Source of the DNA: Epiperipatus broadwayi | Lineage: Eukaryota > Onychophora > Udeonychophora > Euonychophora > Peripatidae | Assembly (NCBI GenBank): GCA_028023455.1 | Contig: JAQFVV010000516.1 | Span: 325,001-389,000 of the forward strand | Direction: 5' to 3' | Length of the DNA stretch: 64,000 nt | Part shown: piece by piece, positions 41,701 to 56,495 of the stretch | How positions within the stretch are numbered: position 1 is the first letter of the stretch | Layout: each line of letters starts with the position of its first letter | Translations under genes and position numbers: made by a program | The notes under the pieces: generated by a model | The model's database searches: none | Told to the model about the DNA's origin: nothing | Seen by the model: the letters and a program-made list of their open reading frames with translations, nothing else

Positions 41701-43354
41701 GTCTGCTAATATTTTCCCGCGCGACTTTACCCGATGCATCTTGTACGTACTTTTATTTAAAAAATTCAGTAAATTTTCTGTTTCCATGGATCCATTTTCA
41801 TTGAGTAATTTAATTTTATCTTTTCTAAATCAAACATTTCTTCCATTGAGTACTTTGTAATATTTTTTCTGATAAGATAAAGTTTTTTCGGCTCCTTTTC
41901 TATAAAATCCATAATAGCACTTTCATATTTTTCTTTACTCTTCTTTATTTCAAAATTCTTGTACTATATTTTTTAATAATGTTTTCCTTTAAAAGATCAA
42001 CCTTTTTTCTTCATCATTAATTTTTCTTTATAATAAAACGCATATTAACTTTTTTCATAGAGAAGAATAAAATAACTTTAAAATAGCCTTATAAATTTTG
42101 CGTCATAGTTTTTTCCTGACAGCATGTAACTTCTCTTTTAAGACTTCGCATAGCATCCCATTTATATTTTTCTGAGTTATAACGATAAGTTTCTGGTTGA
42201 GCATAAATAAATCTGCATTAAGACATTTTCCAAATATTTTTCCTTCGGTAATAAATTTAGGTATTTTTCCTTGTACTTCCATCTCTACTGTAGGTTTTTT
42301 TTTGGTTAAATTCGAATAAATTCCCTGGTAAGATAACTTTTAAAATTAGCAATTCATATCGATACAGTCAAAATATATTATATGTTACAGAAGAACTTTT
42401 TTTAAAATAAATACCAAATTTTAAATTTATATCACTTTTCCAGCTACGGTGTTATCAGCTACAAAAATGTGTTACTTTCTCTTTCACTTTCACATTACTT
42501 CTCCCCGCTCTGTATAATTCTTTCTGCCAATTTTCCTCCGTTGATTGGTTAATAACTTTATTTTAGCACGAACAAATTTATCCATTTTAGTTTTATAACA
42601 GAATAGACGTTTAAAATTAAAGAATTGATGATGTAATGTCTCAAATATTATTTAGACTAGTACTTTTTTAAATTCAATTTTAATTTTACCAAAATTATTT
42701 AAATTTTAAAAACAATTATTAAAACAATATTTAATATTTTAAACTTTTACTTTAATGATCGATGGCAATTATATCTAGTTTTAAATTCACAAACTTTCAT
42801 TATTATTTTAACAAGCGTGTGTGTGAAGGTATATAATATACAGTCATGTGTTTACTAATTTTATCAAATGATTTTTTATTTACGTCTCGGTCTAAATTAC
42901 CAAAACTGATATATGTTATAAAAAATTTGGAAAATAATTGAAACTTGTAGAACTAAATATAATTCTCACCATCATAAAGTTTATTTTAAAATATACTCTA
43001 TTAAATTTGACTATTAAATACAATTATAACATTACATCTAGCATTTATTTAATTTATTAGTTTTAAAAATATTATATTCAAACTATTAATATACTTTTAA
43101 CTATTTATAGCTGTGTTATTTTATATGGCCAGCTTTTACAACCATAAGCAAGGATATATTTAAGCTTTATTTAACTGTTTTCTTTTAAAATAATCTATTA
43201 CATTTTAGATACCAGGTATTTTCAGCTTTAAATTGTACTATAAAATCTAATTATCTTACTATTATTTATATATCATACAAATATAACTTAAAATTAAAAA
43301 TTTTTTTTTTTAATAATTGACCTTTTTACCTTATTATGACCTACAGATAAGGGC

Positions 43355-43357
<3 letters not shown>
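38779..43357 (-). mobile_element. LTR-like element Y' (4579 bp), inverted relative of Y
   Basis: Read on the minus strand it begins TGTGCCCTTA and ends AAGGGCAGA, close to the TGTGCCCTT...AAGGGTACA of Y. ATAT flanks both sides (38775-38778 and 43358-43361). Internal landmarks line up with Y: ggttg-aaa-ctggccat near the start, and the accaatca / TATA-like pair about 820 bases in. The region near 38980-39070 (tgagatattatc, tctcaatggcataagaa) mirrors Y at 24630-24670. No ORF of note in 4.6 kb. It cuts the ~410 bp tandem array on its left. Confidence 0.7.

Positions 43358-43414
<57 letters not shown>
43358..43414. repeat. (AT)n tract at the Y' edge
   Basis: Pure alternating AT next to the Y' terminus gggcaca. 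Confidence 0.95.
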
Positions 43415-43417
<3 letters not shown>

Positions 43418-45431
43418 CATTAATTGGTGTGGGTTGTCCAAGAAATAAAGACTCTAAAAATTTCTAATAAATAAGATTGATTTAAATGAGCAAAGTTTAA
43501 ACTTTGTGGCTAATTATTCCAAATATAAAATGCACTATCTGTATTTAGGTATGTGGTTAAGCAGTTTTGAGCACCAGAGTTCTCATATTCATAGCTACCT
43601 TGCAAAGAAATAAATAGATTGAGAGCAATGTAAATTTATGCAAATGAGATAGTTACATATAAGCAAGATAAAAGAGACCTACATTTTAGCTGAATTTGCC
43701 CACTTATACAAATACAATGCTATGATGACTTGATTAGTTTTAAATGCTAGCTCCTAAATTCCAATATAAATAAAAAAAATAACAGATTGGATACTAAACA
43801 ATTTGTATTCCTTGGATGCTATTTATAATGATTATAAATAGAGTAATTAATACCCTGATCAAAAGGTCATAATGTTAACAATAACATTTTATTTACAGCT
43901 GAGAAGTAATCTATGAATAATAGTAAGAACATGATGAATAAACAGAGTTTCTTATAAAATATTTGTAATGGTGTGGAACAACAGACATATTTATAACTAA
44001 CAGTACATGATGAATAAACAGAGTTTCTTATAAAATATTTGTAATGGTGTGGAACAACAGACATATTTATAACTAACAGAAAATGTTTATAATTAAATCT
44101 TAATAGAGAGATATAAAATTGAGCATTATCCTTTTATAATTTTATTAATTTAATAAATGTGTAAAAATCTAAATAAATTATTTATCTGTGCTTGAATTTA
44201 TATAATTGTAATTTGGAATGATTATAATTATCTTTTTTAATTATGTTTATGTTTTTATTATCCATTCTTAAGAGACAAAACTAATATAAATAATTTTTAA
44301 ACCAACATCATAAAATTCCAGAGTAGAACTTAATCCATAATAAGTATGAGTTATAAAATAATATTTCAAAAATATTTTATTTTTAAAAAAATATCCAATA
44401 ATAGTAAAGCACAATACTATGAAGACATCATTAAACATTCCATTAGTAAATGGTGTACTCTTATATAAAGAGCCTTTGATGATAATAACCCTAGTTACTA
44501 TGCTGTATTCGTGCTATTTGTTGAATACGGTTAAGATTTCATTTTTAAAAATCAGTGCAATTTTATTATGTTAATTCCTTAAGAAAATAACTTTGCATTA
44601 TTCCTCACATTATGTGATAATTCTTAATTATAGGGATACACATACAAACTGAAGATTTATTTATGAGAAATCTGGCTGGCAAGCACAGAATAATCCAATA
44701 GGTAATGTTACGATGATATAATGAAGATAAATAAAATTAAGAGTTTGATATTCTTTTATAAATAGTCATTCATTTTTATATATATTAGCATTATTTCTTG
44801 ATTTTTTTACTAATATCAGATGATAATATTTGATACTAAATACATGAATATATTTATTTGAAATCAGATAGACATCTTTTGAACAAACAAGAAAGACCAT
44901 TCATGACATCTCTTGAACATTTTGGTGAAGTAAAATAATTTTCAAATGTGAGTTTTAAAAGTGATTCATTCATAGCTAAGCCATAGATTTACATTGGTTT
45001 GACAGGAAAATAAACATCAACTATTTTTAAAGGAGCCATGAGATAGACTTCATATAAAATTTTATAGATGTATGCATTATTATCCTTGTAATAAAATAAG
45101 CTTTGTTAGAGATTCAATTTTCTCCTGCAGTAAACAATAATATATGTAAAAAAATATGTTTTAAAAAATCCCAATATCTTTTATTTTACTTACAAGTCAC
45201 AAACTCCTAATAGCATTTTGATCAATTATATAACATCTGTTGCTATTGTTACCCAATTAATTTGCTCACAGTTAACTTTACAAAAGTATATTAAGCAATT
45301 ATCATTGTTACTGAAACTATTAATTATTATAAATGTTAGTTACATGCAAATATACAAAGATTCACACATGTGGAAGTGTTATTTATATTATAATTTATTC
45401 ATTAATATTTTATTGGACTGTGTATATATAT
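43415..45431. other. AT-rich DNA; contains a 2x ~79 bp tandem repeat
   Basis: The segment 43928-44006 (acatgatgaataaacagagt ... ttataactaacag) is followed by a near-identical copy to about 44082; it explains the repeated SVVPHHYKYF frame. Nothing else was recognised. The last bases are TA-rich and form the E2 target. Confidence 0.7.
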
Positions 45432-45728
45432 TGTGCCAGGCATTATCAAATCACCTTACACAAAGTCTGCTGTAAAGAAAATTACAGCAGATAAACATGT
45501 AAATTTGGATATATTAAGCACAACATAATATATAAATGTGTTATATTAATAATGGAAGTTGGGTCTGAGCAGTAGAATACCCACACACACCAATTTAAAA
45601 TATTGTACACATATAATAAACTCATGTGTTTTTTATTTTTCCGTTTTGTATATTTTTTTTATATATCATTGTATGTATTTGTTTTTCTCTGAAAAATTCA
45701 AATAAAGAAAAGAAATTGTTCCAACATA

Positions 45729-45844
<116 letters not shown>

Positions 45845-46696
45845 TTAATTACTTTTCTAAAAATTGTTATTTTATTCTGTAAGAAAAAAAATTGATTGCT
45901 TTTGCAAAAATCTGATCAAAAACAAAATGTTTGATAATGCTATAATTAAACTGTTATCTTTTTAAAAATTCTTTTGAATTGATTTTGTAAGCAAGTGGTC
46001 TGGGTTATTCAAGATGGAAGTCATTATATTAAACTTAAAATGTAGAATTTAATCGGAAAAATATAAAGGAATGTTTATAATCTAAGTGATAAGCTAAATT
46101 AAAAGAATTGGCTGATTCATTTTTCTCAGATAGCTATCTGAATTGTTTCTTATGAGTGGGATTGATAAGTTAGTCAGTATTGTAGGATTCATTCTTTCTT
46201 TGGCAGTCGTTCTGGGCAAGTTTCACTACTTTGGCTCCAGAATTTTTCAATCAACCAGCTGCTTAGAGATTAATTTATGGACAAGACTACTGCTGACATT
46301 TTTTTAAGAAATCCATTATACAATTCTTTTAAGAACCAATGATTTCTTAAGGATTTAATGAACCAGTCAAGATAGCAAATGAACATTTAATAAAAATTAT
46401 TATCAGATACAAATAGAAGAAAATATGAAGCAATCTACCAGAGTGTCTAGTAAAATGACCGTGGGGTAGACAACCAGTCAGTGCACCGCCCTTTCTCTGT
46501 CCCAAGCTGCCAAGATGTGATTGCCAGTTCCAGCTTCCTTGCCTATGCCTGAATAGATGAAATCCTCACTGCACAGCCAGTTGACTTGAAGCCCAATCAG
46601 AGCCCAGAGAAAAAGAATGAAGATGCCGACTTAAGTTTATTTTACAAATATTTTATTAATATTGAACTAATTAACTATGATACTTCCAATTAAATA

Positions 46697-46802
<106 letters not shown>

Positions 46803-48173
46803 CATTTAAAAAGAAAAAAGGGAGAGAGAATTGTCTCTAGCATATATATGTATTTATGGAATTTACAGTTATTGCAGGCATAATGATACAGCTTTTACTT
46901 AAATCTATTAATTCATGTTTCTATCCCAAATTCTAGTATTTTCAGCAATGGTTGCAATTAGTTTTTTTATTCTCTGTTTGTTGAAAATTGTCATATGTAA
47001 ATATACATGTGTACATATGTGCACATACACTGATAATATTTGGTAAATATGATACCTCATGTGCTTATCTGAAATGTATTTAACCGGATATCCTTTTAAG
47101 TTATTTTTTTTGTCACTGCTGTATCTCATGATGCGTACAAGAAGGGATTTATTTATTATAGATTCCATGTAAGCAAGTCCTCTAATAACATTTATATTTA
47201 GAATAATAGTAAGTGTGTAATTGTGCTGCACATATATACATATATAAGAATATTTCATAGTGCGAATATACGTACGCATAGTTTTTTTTATTATTATTAT
47301 CATATTTGCTATCAATAAAGAAAAAAAAGGAATTTAAATGTGCTCAGTAAAAGTGTATGCCTATATAACTGAAAATCTCCTATCTAAAAATATCTCTACA
47401 TCAAATCACGCAAAGTATTACATTTCTGCAGGATAAAAAATGCTCAGACCACTTCCATTACTTATAAACATTGTAAATAGCTTTAGGGATTTATTATTTT
47501 TCTTATTTAAAATTGTATTTTATCTATTTCAACACCTCAAATATATATTTGGGTTTGTGATCATTAATTATTTAGTATTTTTTTATTATATCATCATTAG
47601 TATGAAACGGTGGTGGGTATTTGGGATTAAATAAATATTTAATCATAATATTAAACTTTTTTCATTTTTGTATTATTATTTAGATTGATAATAATGTATT
47701 CTTTCCTTATCAACCATGTACCTGTAATAATCATTTAACTTACCAATTTGAAGACCCTAGATGTAGAGTGACTGAGCTATCCACAAGGGATATCATTCTA
47801 CCGGGGTGTTAAATCTTATTCTTATGCTCTGCTGAACATACGGTATTGCACATCCTTCTAGGAGGGTGAAAAATTCATTTTTTGATTCTTTTCTAAAAGT
47901 GGTGCGAAAAGGTCTATTTTGTAAATAGATTTTTCAAAGGTGTGTACTTGCCATTGTTTTAAATATTCGGACATTCAAATAAGATATCAACTAAAGGGTG
48001 TTTTTAACTGGAAGAGTCCTGTCAATCCACTCTTTCTATCAATTTGGCTGGAAGTACCAAACAATCGGCTAAATTGATATCCATTTCTTTACCTGTTGAA
48101 TCTTGGTCACTTCATGCTCAGTGTCAGATTAGGAAAATAATTCCACAGGTAGTATGGACCAGTACAGTAAAAC

Positions 48174-48190
48174 TGGCACCAACGTAGTTA
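48174..48190 (+). promoter_or_regulatory. E2 primer binding site
   Basis: TGGCACCAACGTAGTTA starts 8 bases after the LTR end. It has the TGG start of a tRNA-primed site and resembles the TGGCGCCCAAC form of E1 with one base missing. The tRNA was not identified. Confidence 0.75.
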
Positions 48191-49581
48191 AAATGTAAAA
48201 ATGGTACGATTAAGGAAAGAACAAGTTAAAATTATATAAATGTGTAAATTATGGTAAAAATAATTTATGTGCCATATGTATATATAAACTTTATCTAGGT
48301 GAAATAAAAACTACATTAAATGTTGACTATATATATAAGAAGTTATATAAAGTTTGATCGTTAGTTGTTGTTTTTTTTTAATATATAGTGTAATTAATAG
48401 GCCGTACAAATGAACATTGATAGTTTGCTATATATTTGTTTTTAAAGTTATTCTTAAATAATTAAAAATATTTTACTCAGTAATCTGCAGATCCAAAATT
48501 ATAGTATTATTCATTATTGCAACAGATATTTAATATATATTTATGATTCAAATTGTTAGCCATAAATCAAATGCTCACACTGTATTCTTTAAATATACTG
48601 TATAAGTAAAATAGACTTCGAAGTTATTTTAAGTAAGTATACACATAATATATTGACGGTTTATATTTTGTTATAGAGAGTATAGATTCTTTTATCTTAA
48701 TAATTGCTTAACAATTTTCACTTTAAACTGGGTCACTAACCTTTCCATTTTATTGGATAACTAAAGTTGCCATTTAATCTGAGTAATGACTGACGTCAAC
48801 ATGTCCAATTAAAATTGTAATAAAGTATATTAAAAAAATTATTCAACGAATGAGTAGGGGAAAACTAGGTCACACGCTGTATATATGCGTATATAAATGG
48901 TCGGAGGTTTTACAAATAAAAGTAATAAGTTATTATAGCATAATATTTTTAAAATAACTTACAGTTAAATTTGTTGTTTTCTTGTTTTGTTTTGAAAAAG
49001 AGAGAAAATAGACATTTTAGATATAGGTATAAGACCTGTTTTCAAAATTGTGTAATATTTAAAATAACTTATACTTGAAGATTTTTTTTGTTTTGTTTTA
49101 AAAAAAAAAAAGTAAATAAAATAAAATGTTTTATACTAGCATAACGAAATAAAGTTTCATATGTTAAACTTGATTTTCTTTTTTTTTTATCAACAAATAA
49201 GGTTAAATAGAAGTAGGTAAAAACGGGCAGAATAATTGGAACAGGGCATAGAAAAGACTCATAATCAGTGATTGGAAAAAGGCAGAGTTAGGTGTGCGGT
49301 GTACTGCATATTTAAAAATAAAACAAATAGTTAAAAAAATAATTTAATAATAAAAATAAAATATCTCATATTACCGATTCTGTATTTAACTGATCAGTAA
49401 CTAAAACGTATATACATACCAAATATAAATACTTATAACGTTAATAAAAATAAAATATCTGATATTACTGATTCTGTATTTAACTGATCAGTAACTAAAA
49501 ACGTATATACATACCAAATATAAATACTTATAACGTAGCCCCTGAATAATACTTATAACTATGTTTTAAATGTAAAACATA
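48191..49581 (+). other. E2 untranslated leader
   Basis: About 1.4 kb between the primer binding site and the gag start, with no ORF. A 94-base tandem duplication occurs at its end (about 49350-49538). Confidence 0.7.
49350..49538 (+). repeat. Two 94-bp tandem repeats before gag
   Basis: The phrase ctgatcagtaacta followed by acgtatatacatacc occurs in both copies; the atatct landmark recurs at 49361 and 49455, a period of 94. Copies are almost identical. Confidence 0.9.
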
Positions 49582-50330
49582 ATGGAAGAAACTTTAGTGA
49601 ATATAAAACAGGAAATGACTCAACAACTCTCAGAAAACACTGCATACATGAACCAAAGAATGGAGGAGTTCAAACATGAAATGTCAAAGGAAATTGAAAC
49701 AAGATTTTATAGCTTTAAAAATGAGATACATGAAAGAGAAAAGGGACAATCTTTCTCGTGCAATATAAACCAATTTTTAAAAATAAAGTTATTTCAGGGA
49801 CAAACAGATGAAGCCCCTATCGAGCATATTAAAAGCTTAGAAACATATTTCCAAGTAAATCAAATTAATGACTCTAGTAAATTGGAAATTGCCTACAGTC
49901 ACCACCATAGTGATTCTCAAACATGGTGGCAATCCTTGTTTCAACATCACAAAACATTTGAGGATTATAAAAAGTAGTTAAAAAGTTTTTGGAGTGAACA
50001 GTGCCAAGATATGATCCTGCAACAAGGCATGCGGGAAAAATATAAAGAGAATACTGGTGAAAATTATTCGAAATTTTTCAGAAGACAAGCAGCAATACTT
50101 CAGACACTGAAAGCATGCCACATATTGGAGGGGCAAATTGTAAGGATAATCTGCTGTAATTTGCCACTTCATGTTGAACAAAAGGTGCTCACCACAAGTA
50201 CAAATTCAGTGCAACAAATGGATGAATTTTTAAATGAGATAGACATGAGCCAACAATATAGACTATCAGCAAATGTTTGGGAAGATAAACATACCAATCA
50301 CACAAACAGGAACAAAAATAAAGAGTTCTG
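49582..50330 (+). pseudogene. E2 gag (Ty3/gypsy), disrupted
   Basis: The ATG at 49582 starts a coiled-coil-rich N-terminus (about residues 1-55), followed by a capsid-like region: FLKIKLFQG, HIKSLETYF, SHHHSDSQTWWQSL. One in-frame TAG at 49975 breaks it; the same frame then continues (SFWSEQCQDMI, NYSKFFRRQAAIL). The layout fits Gag of Ty3/gypsy elements, which forms the intracellular particle. A classic CCHC zinc knuckle is not visible; only an isolated Cys/His (FCGHI) near 50330 is. The gag frame and most of the downstream pol are in the same frame, suggesting an original single Gag-Pol ORF. Confidence 0.8.
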
Positions 50331-52300
50331 TGGCCACATCATAAAACCATGGACTAATATGGACAAAGAAATATCAAACATGATATGTTCATGGGAAGAT
50401 AGAGTGCCTGAATATGCTCCACAAAGTTGTCCCGAGATCAGTCTGACAATGGAGGGACTTGAAATCACATCCATGCTGGATTTGGGCAGTCAAATATCTG
50501 TAATATCAGAAGATCTATACCACCGCATTGTAGCAAAAAACCCAAGCATAGAAATCTTACCTTTGAAGACAGCACAAATAACATTAGCAAACAACGAGAA
50601 AGCAAAACTTCTGCCTAAGCAAATTTGGGTACAGATGCACACATAAAGCATAAGATGGTATACCAAGTGCTGTTAATAATGACCAGTCTTATCCATGAAG
50701 TTATGTTGGGTTCAGATTTTCTACACAAAAACAGTTGCATTTTAGATTATGAACATCGGCTGGTAGTGTGCAATGACAAACAAATTGAAATGCTAAAACC
50801 CCTTACATGATGATACTGAGGCATGTTGTATGACCCAATTGAACATGGAGCTGATGGAAGAAAAGGCAAACAGAGCAAAACTGACATCTGCCACAGAGAG
50901 AGAAAAACTCAAATCTATGCTTTATACTTATAAAAACATATTTTCTGATAGTCCTGGGCTCATTAAAGAATATAAACAAAGAATCAGATTAAAACCAGGA
51001 GAACTGTTCCAAGCATGATCCTACCCGATACTACACAAATTTAAGCAGGAGGTGGAGAAACAGCTAGAACAAATGTTGAAATGGGGCATCATTGATAAAT
51101 GCTTTTCCCCATACTGTAACCCCCTAGTAGTGGTCAGAAAGAAACATGAATCCGTGTGGTTATGCCTTGATGCACGCCAACTTAACAGGGTGATAATACC
51201 AGATTGTACTATTCCACCTCGTATGCAAGAATTACTCATGAAATATTTTCCACATTTGACTTAACTGCTAGCTACTGGCTGATAGAATTACATCACACAG
51301 ATCGCAAATACACAGCTTTTAGATATGGAGGCCACACATCAATTTAATCAAATGCCTTTTGGCTTAGTTAATAGTGGTGCAGGTTTATTATGATGTCTGG
51401 ACCATGTTTTGTCTCAGGAAATCAAGAAAATTTTAACAATATATGTGGATGATGCCGTGGTAGCATCTACATCTCTGAACGAACACTTCCAACACTTACA
51501 AATATTGTTTGCAGAATGCAAAGCTAAAGGAATCATCAATCTGAAAAAAAGTATATCGATCTCTGAGGAGATAGAATTTTTAGGTCATTTGATGGGACAA
51601 ACAGGAATCAAACCTCACCCTGATAAAATCAGTGCAATAAATGACTTCCTGGTACCTAAAACACGAAAGCACATTCGGTCCTTTTTAAGACTATGCAACT
51701 TTTATGACAGATTCTGTAAAAAATTTGCTGACCGAATGGAACCTTTACTAAGATTACTCAGAAAAGATACCCATTGGAATGGGACCAGTGAGCAAGAGGA
51801 AGTATTTGCTGAGATTAAGAAAAGTTTTATAAAACAAGTAGTGCTGGCATACCCAGACTTCAACAAACTTTTTATACTCCAAATTGATAGCAGTGCATAT
51901 AGATTGGATGTAACACTATCCCAAGTTCAGCAAGATGGTCAGATAGAGGTCCTGTACTTCATAGGCAGTTTGTTGAAAGGACCTGAATGTAATACACAGT
52001 TACAAAAAAAGAAACCCTTGCAATCATATGGGCATTTGAGAAATTTCACCCTATGCTACTAGGCTCTGAAGTGATAGTAATTACGGACCACAAGAGTCTT
52101 CAATTTCTAAATCACAGCTATCTCACTAATAGCTGACTGGTTTGCTGGAGTTTGTTTCTCTAAGAGTTTAATTATACAGTGAAACATTGCAAAGGAGCTG
52201 AGAATGTGGTTGCTGACATCCTCAGTCAGCATCCCAGTCAAACTCAACAACAACACTTGAGGATAGATCATGCATACATGATGAGCATATCATGTAAGGA
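50331..52300 (+). pseudogene. E2 protease, reverse transcriptase and RNase H (Ty3/gypsy), disrupted
   Basis: Protease: MLDLGSQISVIS near 50474-50510 corresponds to the D-T/S-G-S active-site loop, here DLG, and VMLGSDFL near 50705 is the C-terminal motif. RT: LKWGIIDKCFSPYCNPLVVV near 51076-51135, WLCLDARQLNRV, then the catalytic YVDD at 51443-51454. A connection segment follows (FLGHLMGQTGIKPHPDKI, RSFLRLCNFYDRF). RNase H: LQIDSSAY near 51880 and ITDHKSLQFLNH near 52080 (usual DASxxG and TDHKPL), ending in the AENVVADILSQHP phrase near 52200. At least four frameshifts or stops: frame changes near 50640, 50810, 51260-51400 and 52060. Copies DNA from the RNA genome in the family; this copy is dead. 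Confidence 0.9.
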
Positions 52301-53456
52301 GAAAGACATTTTGTCAAAGATACAGCATGAAGATAAGGACTTAAACCAGATCATAACACTGTATACACAATCTTTTCAGAAGGATGACAGTACACTAGGC
52401 AAGAAGTGCTGATACAAGATAGAAAAGGGGTTTTATATTACCAAATTCAAGAAGACATTGGTGAATGGAGAGTGATGGTACCACCAGCCATTCGGGGCCT
52501 TCTCACTGATTACTTTCACAGATTATACGGATATTATGATATCCCAAAAACTGAATATTGCCTCAAGTGCTGGTTCTATTGGCTTGGGATGCACTGAGAC
52601 ATAATAAAGATTTTGAACAAATGTGAAATATGCCAGCGTGCAAAACCACTCAATAGAGCATACACAACTCCAATGAAATCAATCATCCCTAACAATTTGA
52701 AGGAAATAATGGTCATGGATTTTTATGGTCCTCTGCTACCCTTCAATAGAAAAAAATATTTACTCATTGTATATTACCTTTTTTCCAAATTTGTGGCAGC
52801 CTACCCTTTAGCAAGAGCTACAACACATAAAACTATAAAGCTTCTAGAGTCCTCATATTTTAACACAGTTTGGAAACCAGAAATGATCCTGACAGACCAT
52901 AGAACCCCTTTTGTATCAGAAGAATGGACCAAATGAGTTACTAAGCAGGGAGTCAAACGTACTTATGTCGATCCATAACCCCCAAAGTAATCCCTGTGAA
53001 AGAGTTATGTGAGAGTTGGGAAGGCTGTTATGTACATACTTACCAACAAACCATAAGGGATGGGTAAAACAGTTACCTCAGATACTAAATTATATAAACT
53101 GGTCTGTACATGAATCCACAGGATTCCCTCCAACACAGCTACATTTTGGAAAACTTGTACCAAAACTCTTCAAGGCAAATTTCCCAGTGAGCAGAGACAA
53201 AACAATTGACATGGAATTAGATTAAAAAAATGCTGAAGCTCGGATGCACAAGATGACTCTCAGAAGAAAGAAAAGGAAACACAGCATGCAAAACTACCAG
53301 TTCAATGTAGGGAATAGAGTGATGGTAAGAACACCTCATGTGAGCATTTCTGAAAAGTTCCAGTGTAAAAAAATTTTAACCTTTATGAAGGCCCTTTTGA
53401 AATTGTGGAGTGCAGTGGGGATAATGCTTTCTGGATTAAAACAGAACAGTAAATAA
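52301..53456 (+). pseudogene. E2 integrase (Ty3/gypsy), disrupted
   Basis: The N-terminal HHCC finger is partly kept: HRLYGYYD near 52517 (second His now Tyr) and CEICQRAK near 52628. In the catalytic core the first Asp is in VMDFYGPL near 52712 and the second in ILTDHRTPFV near 52888; the Glu lies in NPCERV near 52992, in another frame. The remaining part (HESTGFPPTQLHFGK, then a basic C-terminus with VGNRVMVRTPH near 53307) matches the gypsy integrase C-terminal region. Stops at 52596, 52934 and 53223 break it. No env-like ORF follows: only about 145 bases lie before the polypurine tract. Confidence 0.88.
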
Positions 53457-53601
53457 AGAGCACATACAATACTCGTGCAATAAAACCCATACCATAGCAT
53501 CCAGGATGCTCGAGAAATCAATCTCACATGTATAGTTCATAATATCTGTATAAATAAAATCTTAAGACTTTAAATGGTCATACCCATTTAAAAGTCTCAT
53601 T

Positions 53602-53616
53602 GGAGGTGGGGGGTAT
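53602..53616 (+). promoter_or_regulatory. E2 polypurine tract
   Basis: ggaggtggggggtat directly precedes the 3' LTR. A G-rich purine run at this place is where plus-strand DNA synthesis starts in LTR retrotransposons. It fixes the 3' LTR start at 53617. Confidence 0.85.

Positions 53617-56427
<2,811 letters not shown>

Positions 56428-56491
<64 letters not shown>
56428..56491. repeat. (AT)n tract between E2 and the next LTR-like element
   Basis: Pure alternating AT, bordered by GGTACA on the left and (t)TGTAAC on the right. Confidence 0.95.

Positions 56492-56492
<1 letters not shown>

Positions 56493-56495
<3 letters not shown>

Noticed and set aside
46908-47315. 135-codon minus-strand frame, with a related shorter frame at 55356-55559
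   Set aside because: Its conservation only reflects LTR duplication; the 3' LTR copy is broken and no domain is recognisable.
53457-53601. Possible env gene downstream of E2 pol
   Set aside because: Only about 145 bases remain before the polypurine tract and they hold no membrane-protein-like frame.
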